From assembly GCA_958450365.1 (NCBI GenBank), contig CAUEEP010000743.1, forward strand, positions 5,829,001 to 5,893,000: DNA of 64,000 nt. The letters are read 5' to 3'. The translations under genes and the position numbers were made by a program. The DNA is from Mesorhabditis belari (lineage: Eukaryota; Nematoda; Chromadorea; Rhabditida; Rhabditidae). How positions within the stretch are numbered: the stretch's first letter is position 1; each line of letters opens with the position of its first letter. The notes under the pieces were generated by a model, which saw only the letters and a program-made list of their open reading frames with translations, did not search any database and was not told the origin of the DNA. Of the stretch, positions 26,901-41,224 are shown piece by piece.

Positions 26901-29032
26901 TTTCAGTCTGTCAAATTACAATACTCAAAGAGAGCGAACTATTCAATCAATCTTGTAGACTGAATCTTAATTTTAAATAACTTGTATTCCGGCCGTAAAA
27001 GTGATTTCTTAGAACCATGACTATTTGTATACCTGTTGCAAGCAAAGGGGACCTGGCCCAAAAAGTGATTTCTTAGAACCACGACTACTTGTATACCTGT
27101 TGCAATTGCTAAAGGAGTACCTGGTCCCAAAAGGACTTCTTAGAACTATGACTATTTGTATACCTGTTGCAATTGCTTAAGGTGTACTCTGGTCCCAAAA
27201 GGATTTCTTAGACACGACTACTTGTATACCTGTTGCAATTGCTTAAAGGAGTACTCTGGTCCCAAAAAGTGATTTCTTAGAACCATGACTATTTGTATAC
27301 CTGTTGCAATTGCTTAAAGGAGTACTCTGGTCCCAAAAAGTGACTTCTTAGAACTATGACTATTTGTATACCTGTTGCAATTGCTTAAAGGTGTACTCTG
27401 GTCCCAAAAAGTGACTTCTTAGAACTATGACTATTTGTATACCTATTGCAATTGCTTAAAGGAGTACTCTGGTCCCAAAAAGTGATTTTCTAGAACCACG
27501 ATTATTTGTATACCAATCAACGCTTTTCAGTCTCATCTACAAGAATTGCATAAAAAAACCTTGAAAACACTAAAAATCCCGGAAAAACTATGAAAAACTG
27601 TCGAAAAATGCTTTTGGGAGACTAAAATGCAATGTGACGGAACATTTATATACCAGAATTAACTCTACCGTAGTTTTCGCCTATACTACGCTAACAATTT
27701 CAACCAGTAACAACCAGTAAAAGACCGTTAAAGATATTCAGCTAAGCAAAAAATCGGATTTCGCTGATGACTGATCGCTGATGGCCCCTTTAAGATACTG
27801 TAACTTTAATACAGTAACTATAGACAAATACAGTGACTTTAAGATACAGTAAATAATATACAATAACCTTTATAGTATCTTTATGATTTAATTTCAGGTG
27901 CAGAGCTTGGACAAGCGCCCATTAATGAAACCGATTCCAAAGCCGCGGAGAACTCGTGCTCCGGTGAGTTTAGAAGTGCAGAAGTATCTAATCTAATAAA
28001 TTTTTGCAATACTTGCGATATTTTAAGAATTTATTAATATCAATTATTAAATAGGAAAGGTTTTTAATCTAAAATGAAGAAAAAGTGAAGCAAAGTTATA
28101 CTGAAGAATTAAACCGAAGTAAAGTTATTAAAGTTATTTTTAAATTATGAAACTATTTTGTGAATTTTGTAATTTAACAATTTAAAACTGAATACCGTAT
28201 TTTCTCTAATAGTAGTGCACACCGGCAAGCCGAGTTCATGACTATTTTACGGTTTCCAAGCTTTTGCAGAAGCTCAACACTCAAATCCCCCACTAGATCT
28301 CATCGTCAGCTACATTTTCCGATCCCACATCGATAGGTTCTGATAAGCGGTTCTCGAGATTTCGAGCAATTTAGACGACGCTCTGGGTGCACTACTATTA
28401 GAGAGAATACAATAGCTTTAACCTTTGCCAGTTTTGCTTTGAAAATTTCCCTTAAACTTACGGCTTTCAAAGTTTCAAAGGCTTTTAATGTTGGTTATCA
28501 GAAGTTTTTTTTCGTATACCGTATTTTCTCTAATAGTAGTACACACCGGCAAGCCGAGTTGATGACTATTTTACGGTTTCCAAGTTTTCGCAGAAGCTCA
28601 ACACTCAAATCCCCCACTAGATCTCATCGTCAGCTACATTTTCCGATCCCACATCGACCGTTCTGATAAATTTTTCTCGAGATTTCGAGCAATTTAGACG
28701 ATAATCAGGGTGCACTACTATTAGAGAAAATACGGTATCAATTATAACAATTAATAACTGTATAACTGTACTACGGTAACAATTTCTCGCCAAATAACAA
28801 CCAGTAAAAGACCGTTTTCAGCTATTAAGATATTCAGCTAAGCAAAAATCGGAATCGAACAACAAATAAACTAAAGTTATCTATTAAATGTGATTAAATG
28901 AAAGATGAAAGTATTTATTTGAAAAAAGAAAGAAAGACTTGCACTTTCCAGGAAATCCAGGAAACTCCATCCCAATCGATCCCCTTTTCCAATCTTGAGG
29001 ATTCGACAAAACCGTTTACCATTCGACTTTAA
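17952..29032 (+). CDS. CRIB-motif protein 2, large multi-exon putative Cdc42/Rac effector with alternative ends
   Basis: Exon 1 (17952-18016) and exon 2 (18625-18716) join to give an exact CRIB motif, ISLPQDFRHLQHVG. Exons 18788-18884, 18928-19065, 19130-19184, 19890-19972, 20014-20098, 20189-20278, 20737-20827 and 20893-21020 continue in phase and can end at 21018-21020 (307 aa). The frame also appears to continue: 21699-21794 (EPPPQNAPIYEPTQTQ), 22926-23076, 23285-23356, 23397-23570 (APAPAPAPAPVP), 23615-23724 (acidic), 23770-23830, 23869-23925 with 23984-24055 (short coiled coil LQDKTIKQLQEQLSIRKD), 24128-24223, 24820-24864, 24906-24950, 24992-25042, 25082-25172, 26243-26337, 26445-26537, 26717-26815, 27898-27963 and 28952-29032; from 22926 on nearly all junctions are in phase. 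The 21794/22926 junction does not fit at the best acceptor, so two genes are possible. No enzyme domain is seen. The full form would be about 820 aa. Introns are packed with MITEs and minisatellites. Polyadenylation signal AATAAA at 29277-29282. Confidence 0.75.
18171..18612. repeat. 12-bp minisatellite in the CRIB intron
   Basis: Tandem units GATCAACTAGAA / GATCATTAGAA with an AGACGATC variant, about 440 bases. The central part (about 18315-18475) is ragged, with many single-base or short losses, unlike both ends. Confidence 0.9.
19200..19845. mobile_element. Fold-back element C with 8-bp target duplication
   Basis: Ends GGGAGTGGGACAAATGCGAC and its inverse, flanked by GAAATCTC at 19192-19199 and 19846-19853. 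The inverted repeats extend deep inside the 646-base element (GCGCACCCGGACATTTGC, TTAGGGCGTAGAATCGAAAT). Non-coding, inside an intron of the second CRIB gene. A half copy is nested at 41225-41611. Confidence 0.88.
20314..20540. repeat. Fold-back MITE, family F copy 1
   Basis: Ends TACTGGACAATGAAATATCA and TATTTCATTGTACAGTA, with the inner inverted motif GTCTGTAACTCCCTTGTCTT / AAGACAAGGGAGTTACAGAC. It lies in an intron of the second CRIB gene; other copies are at 48058 and 59704. Confidence 0.88.
21820..22039. repeat. MITE family A, copy A1
   Basis: About 220 bases with ACCGTATTTTCTCTAATAG at one end and CTATTAGAGAGAATACGA at the other. The interior contains GAGCCGAGTTGGTGAC and AAGCTCAACACTCAAATCCC. 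A 60-base tail starting AGCTTTAACCTTTGCCAG links it to copy A2. Confidence 0.88.
22222..22443. repeat. MITE family A, copy A2
   Basis: Same body as A1 with a diverged left end (ACCCTATTTTCTCCAATGG). It pairs with A1 as a composite unit seen again at 28.2 and 30.6 kb. Confidence 0.85.
24385..24607. repeat. MITE family A, copy A3
   Basis: Complete copy with intact ACCGTATTTTCTCTAATAG and its inverse and TA at both borders. It sits in a CRIB2 intron, just after a stop codon (24278-24280) that would end an alternative isoform. Confidence 0.9.
25210..25792. repeat. 71-bp minisatellite array 1 with leader
   Basis: A 100-base leader (TTACCGTAAATTTCAGTCTG onward) is followed by about seven units containing GGGGTACTCTGGTCCCAA, CTAGAGCCATGACTA and TGTATACCTGTTGCAATTGC. 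It lies in an intron of the second CRIB gene. The same leader and unit recur at 26876-27517. Confidence 0.9.
26876..27517. repeat. 71-bp minisatellite array 2 with leader
   Basis: Same leader and unit as array 1, in a later intron of the same gene, with about eight units. The first units (27035-27215) are shortened by small deletions. The array ends with GTATACCAATCAACGCTTTT. Confidence 0.9.
28193..28412. repeat. MITE family A, copy A4
   Basis: Left member of the second composite pair, in a CRIB2 intron; ends as in A1. Confidence 0.88.
28516..28738. repeat. MITE family A, copy A5
   Basis: Right member of the second pair; it ends AGAGAAAATACGGTA. The spacer from A4 repeats the CTTTAACCTTTGCCAG tail. 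Confidence 0.88.
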
Positions 29033-29378
29033 GACAAGTTTCTTGAATTTAATTTTAAGGAGTTTAAGTAATTTTATGCTTTAAACTCCACGAACTCTTA
29101 AGAATTATTCCCCAAGAACTCTTAAGAATTCTTGGGGAATAATTTCGTTTTCTTCTTCTTCTTCTTCTTCTTTCTCTAGTCATTCCTCTCATTTTATCGC
29201 TCATCTTCGGTGTTTTCTGAAAGTTATCGTCTTTTTTTTTAAAGAATTTCCATAGACTTTATGGCTTTTAGTTGTGAATAAAGCTTTTATTGTACTTCAA
29301 TTTTACTCTCGAAAAGTTGCACGAATACCAAATTCCACATTATAGCTTTTCTAAAGATTGCTAACTTTTGAAAACTAT

Positions 29379-29755
29379 TGTGGCGAATTGCCACTGCTCC
29401 GCAGTTAGTCAAAAATTCAATACAGAAGTTGAAATTCAAATTTGATGGAAAACTACCGAATCAGCACTAGACGAATCAGCGCCATTGTTGTAGCGATACT
29501 AAAAACCCATTATTTTAAGCTTTCTTTTTGGGTGAGTTTTTGTTCTCCCTTTTTTTCCTTTTATCATTCTTTTTTCACATTCAAGTGTTGATTTAATTGT
29601 GATAGTGCCAAGTTGCTCCAGTTTGAGCGAAGTTTGCCCTAATAAGGGAAAGTTGGATAAATTGTGCGTTTTCAAGAAGACCACTAGTGAACCACACCGA
29701 GACACGGTCTCACAAGAAATTATATAGATCAAAACATCAATATATATTTCTTACA
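29379..29755. mobile_element. Solo LTR 1
   Basis: It begins TGTGGCGAATTGCCACTG and ends ATATATTTCTTACA (TG...CA). It is flanked by the 5-base direct repeat ACTAT (29374-29378 and 29756-29760). No internal retrotransposon region is adjacent. A relative with a different target duplication lies at 32659. Confidence 0.85.
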
Positions 29756-30562
29756 ACTATAGTAATCTTATCTTAAGTTTTTATTAAATCTACACATTTT
29801 TGGATCTTCGTGGAATCGAGATTTGGGCTAGAATTGGCTAAATCCCGTTGAGTTAAATCTAATATTTAACCGTTAAGTTAAGTCTAATATTTAACCGTTG
29901 AGTTAAGTCTAATATTTAACAATAGGACTTCTACAGCCATCTGATATTTAACGATAGGATCCTAGGCTGGTTTTTTTTGATTTATCCGGTCGAGCTTGGC
30001 TTACGGCCTTGCTAGAAAATCCCAGACAAGATTACGGTAATTTTTAAAACCCGAAACTTTATCGTTAAGCCAAATCTAGTCAAAATCCCTGCATAAGGAT
30101 GAGCATTGGATTACGGTAGTTCAGAAAGTTGACACGTTTTAGAAAACGGGTTATAGAGAGAAACTGATGATGTTTATGCTATTTTATGCTAATTTCTTTA
30201 CATTTACACATTATCAGCTTATATAAGTTGTATTATATTTGCGAAAATCATTTGTTATTTAATTGAATACTTTCGAAACGCATGTAAATTCTTGTAGTAA
30301 AACCCCTTTTTTTTGATGCTAAAAGGCTTAAAAAGTCATTACTTTTTTGGATAAATTTTAGATTAGAATTGGGAGAGGAGATGAGTTCTGAAAAAAAAAA
30401 TGACTTTTGAACTTGCTAATGTTTTACTGATGAGTTTGCGAGATCTTTAAACAACATAATTTTCACCAGCAAGTACCGGCTTTATTTCCTTTTAGTAAAA
30501 CTCTGTCTCTTTTGAAAGGAAAAGTGTTGAAGATGTTGGTTATCAGAAGTTTGTTTTTCGTA

Positions 30563-30785
30563 TACCATATTTGCTCTAATAGTAGTGCACCCCGGGCTGA
30601 GCCGAGTTGATGACTATTTTACGGTTTCCAAGCGTTTTGCAGAAGCTTAACACTCAAATCCCCCACTAGATCTCATCGTCAGCTACATTTTCCGACCGCA
30701 CATCGATAGGTTCTGATAAGCGGTTCTCGAGATTTCGAGCAATTTAGACGATGCTATGGGTGCACTACTATTAGAGAGAATACAA
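30563..30785. repeat. MITE family A, copy A6
   Basis: Left member of the third composite pair; the left terminus is altered (ACCATATTTGCTCTAATAG). Confidence 0.85.
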
Positions 30786-30885
30786 TAGCTTTAACCTTTG
30801 CCAGTTTTGCTTTGAAAATTTCCCTTAAACTTACGGCTTTCAAAGTTTCAAAGGCTTTTAATGTTGATTATCAGAAGTTTTTTTG

Positions 30886-31110
30886 TATACCGTATTCTCT
30901 CTAACAGTAGTGCACCCTGGCAAGCCGAGTTGATGACTATTTTACGGTTTCCAAGTTCTCGCAGAAGCTCAACACTCAAATCCCCCACTAGATCTCATCG
31001 TCAGCTACATTTTCCGACCGCACATCGATAGGTTCTGATAAGCGGTTCTCGAGATTTCGATCAATTTAGGCAAAGCTTTGGGTTCACTACTATTAGAGAA
31101 AATACGGTAA
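30886..31110. repeat. MITE family A, copy A7
   Basis: Right member of the third pair; it starts TACCGTATTCTCTCTAACAG and ends AGAGAAAATACGGTA. Confidence 0.87.
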
Positions 31111-31950
31111 ATGAAAATTTCATTTCTTAAATCGCAACGATTGTTTGCAAAATTTTCAATCAAATTTACACTTTTCAAATGTTGCTTTAGGCTTTACAGA
31201 AATACAGATTTGAAATTGAAAGAAAGAAAAGAAAAAAGAACGAATAGATAAGAGACACTCTCCTCACTCGTTCCTTCAATCTCTAACATAAAATTCATGA
31301 CTAATCTTTTCTAGAATCTTTTTCTTTTCTAGAATCTAAAAAGAGTTTTTCTCAATGCACAATTGTTTTTCGGGAATTCTGCGGTTTTTTTTTGAGCTCT
31401 CAATAGCCTATTCTACGTGAGCTGTAGTATCCAAGAACTGTTTCACTTCCTCTTCCCTTCTTCTTCTCTTCTTCTTCTCTTTTTCTTCCATTGTGATCCA
31501 CAAAATATTTGAAATATTGCATTTTTGAAGCCAAAACCAGAACTTGTTTTTTTTTTGTAGATTGAAGGGGATAATATATGGCTGTGGAGACACGAGAAAT
31601 GAGAAATAGCTGCTGAATATTGTTGAAGACTGAAAAGAAGAGAGAGGGAAAGACCCAGGAAAAGCTCAGCAAAAATGGGCACAAAAAAAAAGCTTTTTCC
31701 TGGCCTTAGAAAAGGGAAAGGAGATCCATTGTTGTGTATTTGCTCTCTTTTTTCCCCCATTTTTCTCTTCGTTGGACCCGATTTTCCCCCTGGGGGGACT
31801 CACAAATCCCCCCTTTTCTTCATCTCCTTTTAGAGGGTTAAGCCATTCATTCACTTTTTGATCGTCTTTTTGGTCAAAACTTACACAATATTCCTCTTTT
31901 TCTTGAAAATTGTCGTCAATCAGAGATACATTTACCAATGTTTCACTTGT

Positions 31951-32216
31951 TTTTGATAATTTTGGACAATTTTAGACAATTGTAGACAATTGTAGACAAT
32001 TTTAGACAATTTTAGACAATTTTAGACAATTTTTGACAATTTTTGACAATTTTAGACAATTTTAGACAATTTTAGACAATTTTAGACAATTTTAGACAAT
32101 TGTAGACAATTTTAGACAATTTTAGACAATTTTAGACAATTTTAGACAATTTTTGACAATTTTTGACAATTTTAGACAATTTTAGACAATTTTAGACAAT
32201 TTTAGACAATTGTAGA
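31951..32216. repeat. 10-bp minisatellite
   Basis: About 26 copies of GACAATTTTA with GACAATTGTA and GACAATTTTT variants. A block of variants is itself repeated, a higher-order pattern. Confidence 0.93.
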
Positions 32217-32658
32217 CTTATACCAATCACTCCGTGATACCGTTTTGAAAACCCAAGTGTTCTTTGAGTTCTTGTAAACGTACACTCTCTCAAAGACATT
32301 TCTCAAAGGCAAAAAAGTGTACCCAATTTTAAAGTTACAAATCTAATAAATATCTAAAAGAAAAAATATCTAATAAATATCTAAACTGTGAAGCAAAGTC
32401 TTAAATTAGATAATTTATAACTTTTATTTAGAGAAGTCGAATTCAATTGGCGTATTTAAATGTGTTTTCAGTGAAATGCTTGAAAGTATACTCAATTTTC
32501 AAGTTACGAATCTAATAAATATCTAAAAGAGAAAATATCTAATAAATATCTAAACTGTAAAGTATCTCTTAAATTAGATAATATATAACTTTTATTTTTT
32601 TAAAAATATTCAAATTCAATTGGCGTATTTAAATAGGTTTTAAGGAAAATAAGTTTAT

Positions 32659-32979
32659 TGTGGCGAATTGCCACTGCTCTGCAGTTAATCAAAATTCATA
32701 CAAGAAAGTTCAAAGTGGTGGATAAACACGAATCAGTCACAAATGATACAGCTGTCCGGTTGTTGTAGCTATATGCTTAACCCATTATTTAAGCTTTGCT
32801 TTTGAGTGTTGTTCCCTTGTGCTTTATCATTCTTTTCACATTCAAGTGTTGATTTATTGTGATAGTGAGTTGCTCTATTTGAGGAGTTGCCCTAACAAGG
32901 AGTTGATAAATTATTAGTTTTCGAACACCATTGACAAAGAGAGGTTAAGATTATATAGTAAGACCATATATTTCTTACA
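32659..32979. mobile_element. Solo LTR 2
   Basis: It begins TGTGGCGAATTGCCACTG and ends ATATATTTCTTACA, flanked by TTTAT (32654-32658 and 32980-32984). It aligns with LTR 1 throughout but is about 56 bases shorter because of many scattered one- to few-base losses. Confidence 0.83.
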
Positions 32980-33829
32980 TTTATCAACTTATCAAAAAGT
33001 TTATCGACTTTCAAGTTGCCAATCTAATAGTAAGTTTAGATTTCAGATTTCAGATTTCAGACAAGTTAAACCCCTGCTTTTAAACTCTAAATACAGTAAA
33101 CAACTTTGTAAAGTCTCTCTTTGTAAAGTAAAGTTTGTGATAAAAGTCTGTGAATTGATTTTTATTCAATTCAAAGCTCGCTTTATTTTCTAAATCATTC
33201 AGAATTCCCCTCAAAAACTCTCATTTCCTCGAATCATTCATTTAGTTGATGTTGTTGGTGACAATTGATGACAAATGATGACAATTGATGACAATTGATA
33301 ACAATTGATGATGTTGACAACAATTGATGACAATTGATAACAAACTTTCACATCGTCTATCAATTCATGAATCATTTCCATAACGCCAAACAATTATAAT
33401 AATATTTCATAATTTCTTTCAAAACATTAATTGGTGTAGTTCAAAGTTCAAAGTTCAAGTTCAAAGCTCAAGTCAAATTTCGTGCTTTTTGTTAAAATGT
33501 TGTTTTCTGTGCGAAATTCAAAAGTTTTTCCTTTTTCTCTACCTTGTAGCGGGGAGTATTTAGTGTCAGAAAGGTTAAGAAAAGGGTTTCGAAAAAAAGA
33601 ATTGAAGGAAAAGACTAGGAAAACCCGAGAGAAAAAACGACTCTTAAGCAAACTTTGGGTAGACCCACAGTTTGGGTAGGCCCTTTTCCCCTCTCCACTC
33701 CACTTTTCCATTCTCATCACTTTTGACCATTATTTTTAAACATTCAAAGTTTTATCTTAGTCTTTTCTCAATTTTCTTTGACTTTTCTATTTGTTTCTAT
33801 TCGCCTTACAATTCATTTAGCTTTACAAA

Positions 33830-35238
33830 ATGATGGCAATGACAGATGAACCGCCAGAAGAGTTTCAAGATGATGAAACAGTGAGTAACCAATGGCCAAA
33901 ACTTTTTCTAAGCTTTTTCTAAGCTGAAATTAAAGAATAGCTTCGATAACTTATCTTTTCTAGGATTTAAAACAATTAGAAATATTGTATTTCAAAAATT
34001 GAAAGCTTTATTAGATTAAAATTTTTCAGCCAAGTGGCTCAGCGAGCACTAGTCCACAGCCTCCATTGCCGAGTCCGAGTCCGATTGAGAGAAAGAGAGC
34101 CTCGATCGAGATGCCACCTATGGAACTTGATCCGCTCAATCTTGTACGTTAACTAAATCATTTTTATTTCAATCATTAGCTCTCAAATACTTGAAAATAG
34201 TTTTTACTGAAAGCCTTAAACCGTTAACCATCGTGTTAGCTATTACCGTAAATACTGTAATAGTACCCCACCCCCATAATGACGGTGCGGAGTGTTGTGT
34301 AGTCTAGCTTTGAACGAGTTTTTCTCGACACTGATTTCATGCTACAATGCGCGCTTAGGTATCAAAAAATAACCCTGAATTTCAGCTATTTTTTGATACT
34401 AAAGACGCATTTTTTGAAAGTAGGGGCGCTTTGAAAAAAATGAAATACTAAAAAACTTTTGCGACTACGCGACTGTACAAGGGGGTGGGGTACTATTACA
34501 GTATTTACGGTAGGTTGGTGAACTGAAAACTGCGGGACTTTGAACTAAAATTTATTCAACATAAAACCATGAATTCATTTCAAATAATTTCCATTATTAT
34601 TGACGACTTCTGCCCATTTTACAAGCAATTTGCGGATTCCTCTTTCGTAGTAGGATTTTGGTTTGTGTGTGAGACAAGTGTGAGACTCAAAAATCGAGGA
34701 CTGGAGATGTCCCAGTTTGAGCACTTTCTTCAAAAGAAACCCATGTTGGTGTCAATAGGAAAGTTGTAGAGAATCAAAAATTAGGCTTATATCCAAATTT
34801 CCAAAAAGATACACTTAGTAGTTTCGCTTAAAATGCAAGTTTTGTGAAAATTCGTAAATTTGTCATTTCTTGAAAACCAGTTTTTGAATCGTTCTGAAAA
34901 TTTGGATATAAGCTTGATTTTTGATTCTCTACAACTTTTCCATTGACACCAAAATGGGTTTCTTTTGAAGAAAGTGCTCAAACTGTTACATATGACAATA
35001 GCCGGCAGTTTTCAATTCACCAACCCAATATTTGACTGTGCTATTGTTAATGCTTTTTTCCCGTTTAACTGTATCATTGTTAATTCCTTTTTCCCGTTTA
35101 ATTGTATAATTTTTTTTTCAGAAAGTCGATCCAGAGAACTCAAAGCTACTACAAGCTGTTCAAGGAAAAGCCAGTCATTCCCTCAAAATCGGTGTCGCTG
35201 CTTTCTCACCGCGAAATTTAATGAATCAAATTCGATAA
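33830..35238 (+). CDS. Small unrecognised protein, 93 aa, three exons
   Basis: Exons 33830-33880, 34030-34143 and 35122-35238 have canonical GT-AG borders, all phase 0, and one stop. The N-terminal third is acidic (DEPPEEFQDDET), the middle is Ser/Pro-rich (PQPPLPSPSPIERKR followed by ASIEMPPMELDPLNL), and the last exon is a more ordered-looking segment (KLLQAVQGKASHSLKIG, then SPRNLMNQIR). No signal peptide or membrane segment. A T-rich AG lies at 33819-33820, ten bases before the ATG, fitting trans-splicing. Intron 2 is enlarged by two adjacent transposable elements. I do not recognise the family; the Ser-Pro sites could be MAPK-type phosphorylation sites, but that is only inference. It converges on mpk-1 on the other strand. 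Confidence 0.7.
34243..34512. repeat. Palindromic MITE, family B copy 4 (short form)
   Basis: Same termini as B1-B3, about 270 bases, with one internal palindrome instead of several. It lies in intron 2 of the 93-aa gene and abuts the mariner-like fold-back that follows. Confidence 0.87.
34513..35026. mobile_element. Mariner-like fold-back element
   Basis: Ends GGTTGGTGAACTGAAAACTG and the inverse CAGTTTTCAATTCACCAACC. Long inner inverted repeats include GAGCACTTTCTTCAAAAGAA / TTCTTTTGAAGAAAGTGCTC. The opening shares a TA with MITE B4. The open frame at 34569 is not a usable transposase. Confidence 0.82.
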
Positions 35239-35697
35239 CGATAATTCCTTTTTTCCTTTTTGCATATTCTTCTAACAACGGGTAGATAAAATATTTATTT
35301 TTGGTGAGCGTTTTTTTTTTTTTTCATTTTCCACACACAAACGAAAAAAAAATCCTTTTCTAAAAAGAATGACGAACGAAAATGGAAATTAAAAGGAATA
35401 TTTGCAATGCAATCACGTAGAAAAGGGGATGAATTTAGTGGTTTTTTAAATGGAAATTGTTTAAAAACAAGAGAAAAAACAAGAGAAACAAAAAAACCGG
35501 AAAAGAACCATAATCACAGTCACGGCGAAGATAGAGTCAAGCTGAGGGGTAATGGTGTTTTTTTCGGATGTTTTCGTGAAATGAAAATTTTCTGGGATAC
35601 AGCTGAGAAATGGCTACTGAATAAAAAAAGGGAAATGATTATAAAATGATTATAAAATGATTATAAAATGATTTTTAAATGATCTTTAAAATGATTA
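35239..35697. other. Short intergenic stretch between the 93-aa gene and a palindrome
   Basis: 3' flank with A-rich tracts and an ATGATTATAAA short tandem repeat at about 35634-35695. No gene. Confidence 0.5.
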
Positions 35698-36044
35698 CCG
35701 TATTTCTTCGAATAGAAGACCGGGTAAAGAGTATCATCGCGTAGCAGCCCTTTTTAAGCCCGTAGCAGTCCTTTTTAAAATTTCTTTTCTGCATAAAAGC
35801 TTTCAATCAAGTGCTATAGGGCTGGAAAATGGCTCAAAAATACGACATGAGCTAACAGATCTTTGAGCCATTTTCCAGCCCTATTTTTTTATGCAGAAAA
35901 GAAATTTTTTATTTTTTTTTTTTATTTTTATGCAGAAAAGAAATTTTAAAAAGGACTGCTACGCAGGAGGGGGCTGCTACGGGCTTAAAAAGGGCTGCTA
36001 CGCGATGATACTCTTTACCCGGTCTTCTATTCGAAGAAATACGG
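35698..36044. repeat. Long palindromic element (CCGTATTTCTTCGAATAG ends)
   Basis: The left arm (CCGTATTTCTTCGAATAGAA...) is matched by the right arm (...TTCTATTCGAAGAAATACGG) for well over 100 bases, including GCGTAGCAGCCCTTTTTAAG. TA occurs at both borders (35696-35697, 36045-36046). A second inverted pair (GGGCTGGAAAATGGCTCAAA) lies in the middle. Its termini resemble those of families A and B. Confidence 0.9.
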
Positions 36045-36379
36045 TATAAAATGATTTTAAAATGATCTTTAAAATGACTTAAAATCAAAAGCAGAAAACT
36101 ATTCACAAGTTTTTTTGACAAAAAATTCTTTTTTTTTTCAAGTTATAAAAAGATCCATACGAGTTATAACAAAAAAAATAGAAAAATTTTTTTTTTAAAT
36201 TTGGTAACCAAAATAAAAGTTTCTTTCAGCTTGCTTAATGTAAAGTTTTAAAAAAAGAAAACAAGAGTAATAGCTACAAAGTAAATTACAGTAAGCTACA
36301 AAAATTCAGATATTTTTATCATTTTCTATTTAGTTAACTTAGGAAATGAAAAAAGATCCTAAATTTTGACAAAAGAAAT

Positions 36380-39952
<3,573 letters not shown>

Positions 39953-41224
39953 TTGCTCTGAAATTTTGTTTTATTTTTTAAAATTCATTTTTTCGACTAT
40001 TAAAACATTACGATGAGAGGTTTGAAAGGAAAAAAGAAATCATTTAAATCAAAGAAAAGCACGAGTCCAATCTAAGATTTCCCCTCTTTTCATTTTTTCC
40101 GAGGTTTAAAGAAAGGGATTTCATTGCAAATCGATGCCCAGCGCTCATTAGAGTGCATAAAATGAGAAAAGATGAAAAGAGATTTGAAAAAAAAGGAGCA
40201 GAATCAACAGAATCCTTTTATTCAAGTATCTATAGGTGAAAAAGTAATTTTGAATTGTTTTTGACTGTTTTTGATGGATCAAAAAAGAAAAAGACTTTTT
40301 TTAATTTTAGGCTAACTTTAGGCTCTTCGCCCACCAGCAAATTACACTCATCTTTCACGTGGCTCTGAATGAGCAAAGCCGAAAATAAGAGCTTTTTTCT
40401 TTTTGAAAAGTTGCTTTTATAATTACCCCTCAAAAAAAAAACGCTTCTTTTACAAAGCAGATGTTTACACTCTTTTAGCGAAATGAATTTTTCTAAGAAA
40501 CGTATTGGAGACGCAAAAAGACGTTTAGAGTTTGGTGAAAAGAAATTGTTTACAAAAGTTACCTTAGCATAGATAATGGACATAGATAATGAGCTTGAAA
40601 ATGTCAAAAGAAATGAATTTCGAATGGGAAACCGAAACCCATTTATTATCGCGTTTTTCATTAACAATTATCGCTTAAATTTCCAGCTATACAAAATTGA
40701 ATTCATCAATAAAAAAAAACAAAATAAATCTAAACTTTCATCTACCGTGTTTAGGAGATTTCTGTTTAAAGTATATTTCTCATTACAATATCGAAAAGGT
40801 AATTGTAAGAAAAGTTTAAGATATAGTATAAGATCGAAAGCGTTTTTTATTTTCTTTTTTTTTGAGGTAAAGGAAACTCTTTGGAATGCACACAAGGCCA
40901 CAATTTGCATTTGAAGAGATGAAGAAATGAAGAGATGAAGAGATCGAGAGATGACCATATACCTCAAGGTTATTCAAAAAGAAAAGAAAATTTACAAAAA
41001 GGACTCAGTAGTAGATAGATATAGATAATAGAATCTTCAAAAAAGAAAAAAGAGATTTTAAAGTAAGATTTTTGTCTAGAAAAAAAGCTTAAAGAGTTTA
41101 CACTGAACGGAAAGACGTGTTCTGGTTGTTGTGAGGATCATTTTAAAGTTTCAAAGTTGCCATTCTAATAACTAGAGTGTGTTCGTCGCGAGTAAAGTAA
41201 TGACTCGAGTAAGACAAGACAAGA

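Larger units (their letters stand above)
29033..33829. other. Repeat-rich intergenic region, no gene seen
   Basis: It contains the CRIB2 3' UTR, two solo LTRs, a MITE A pair, the 10-bp array and simple repeats (AAGTCTAATATTTAACCGTT at 29870-29925, GACAATTGAT at 33258-33345). Two related AT-rich segments at 32330-32450 and 32465-32640 (ATCTAATAAATATCTAAA) look like a tandem duplication. Open frames on the minus strand at 31.4-31.9 kb overlap each other in all frames and are purine/pyrimidine tracts. Confidence 0.6.
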
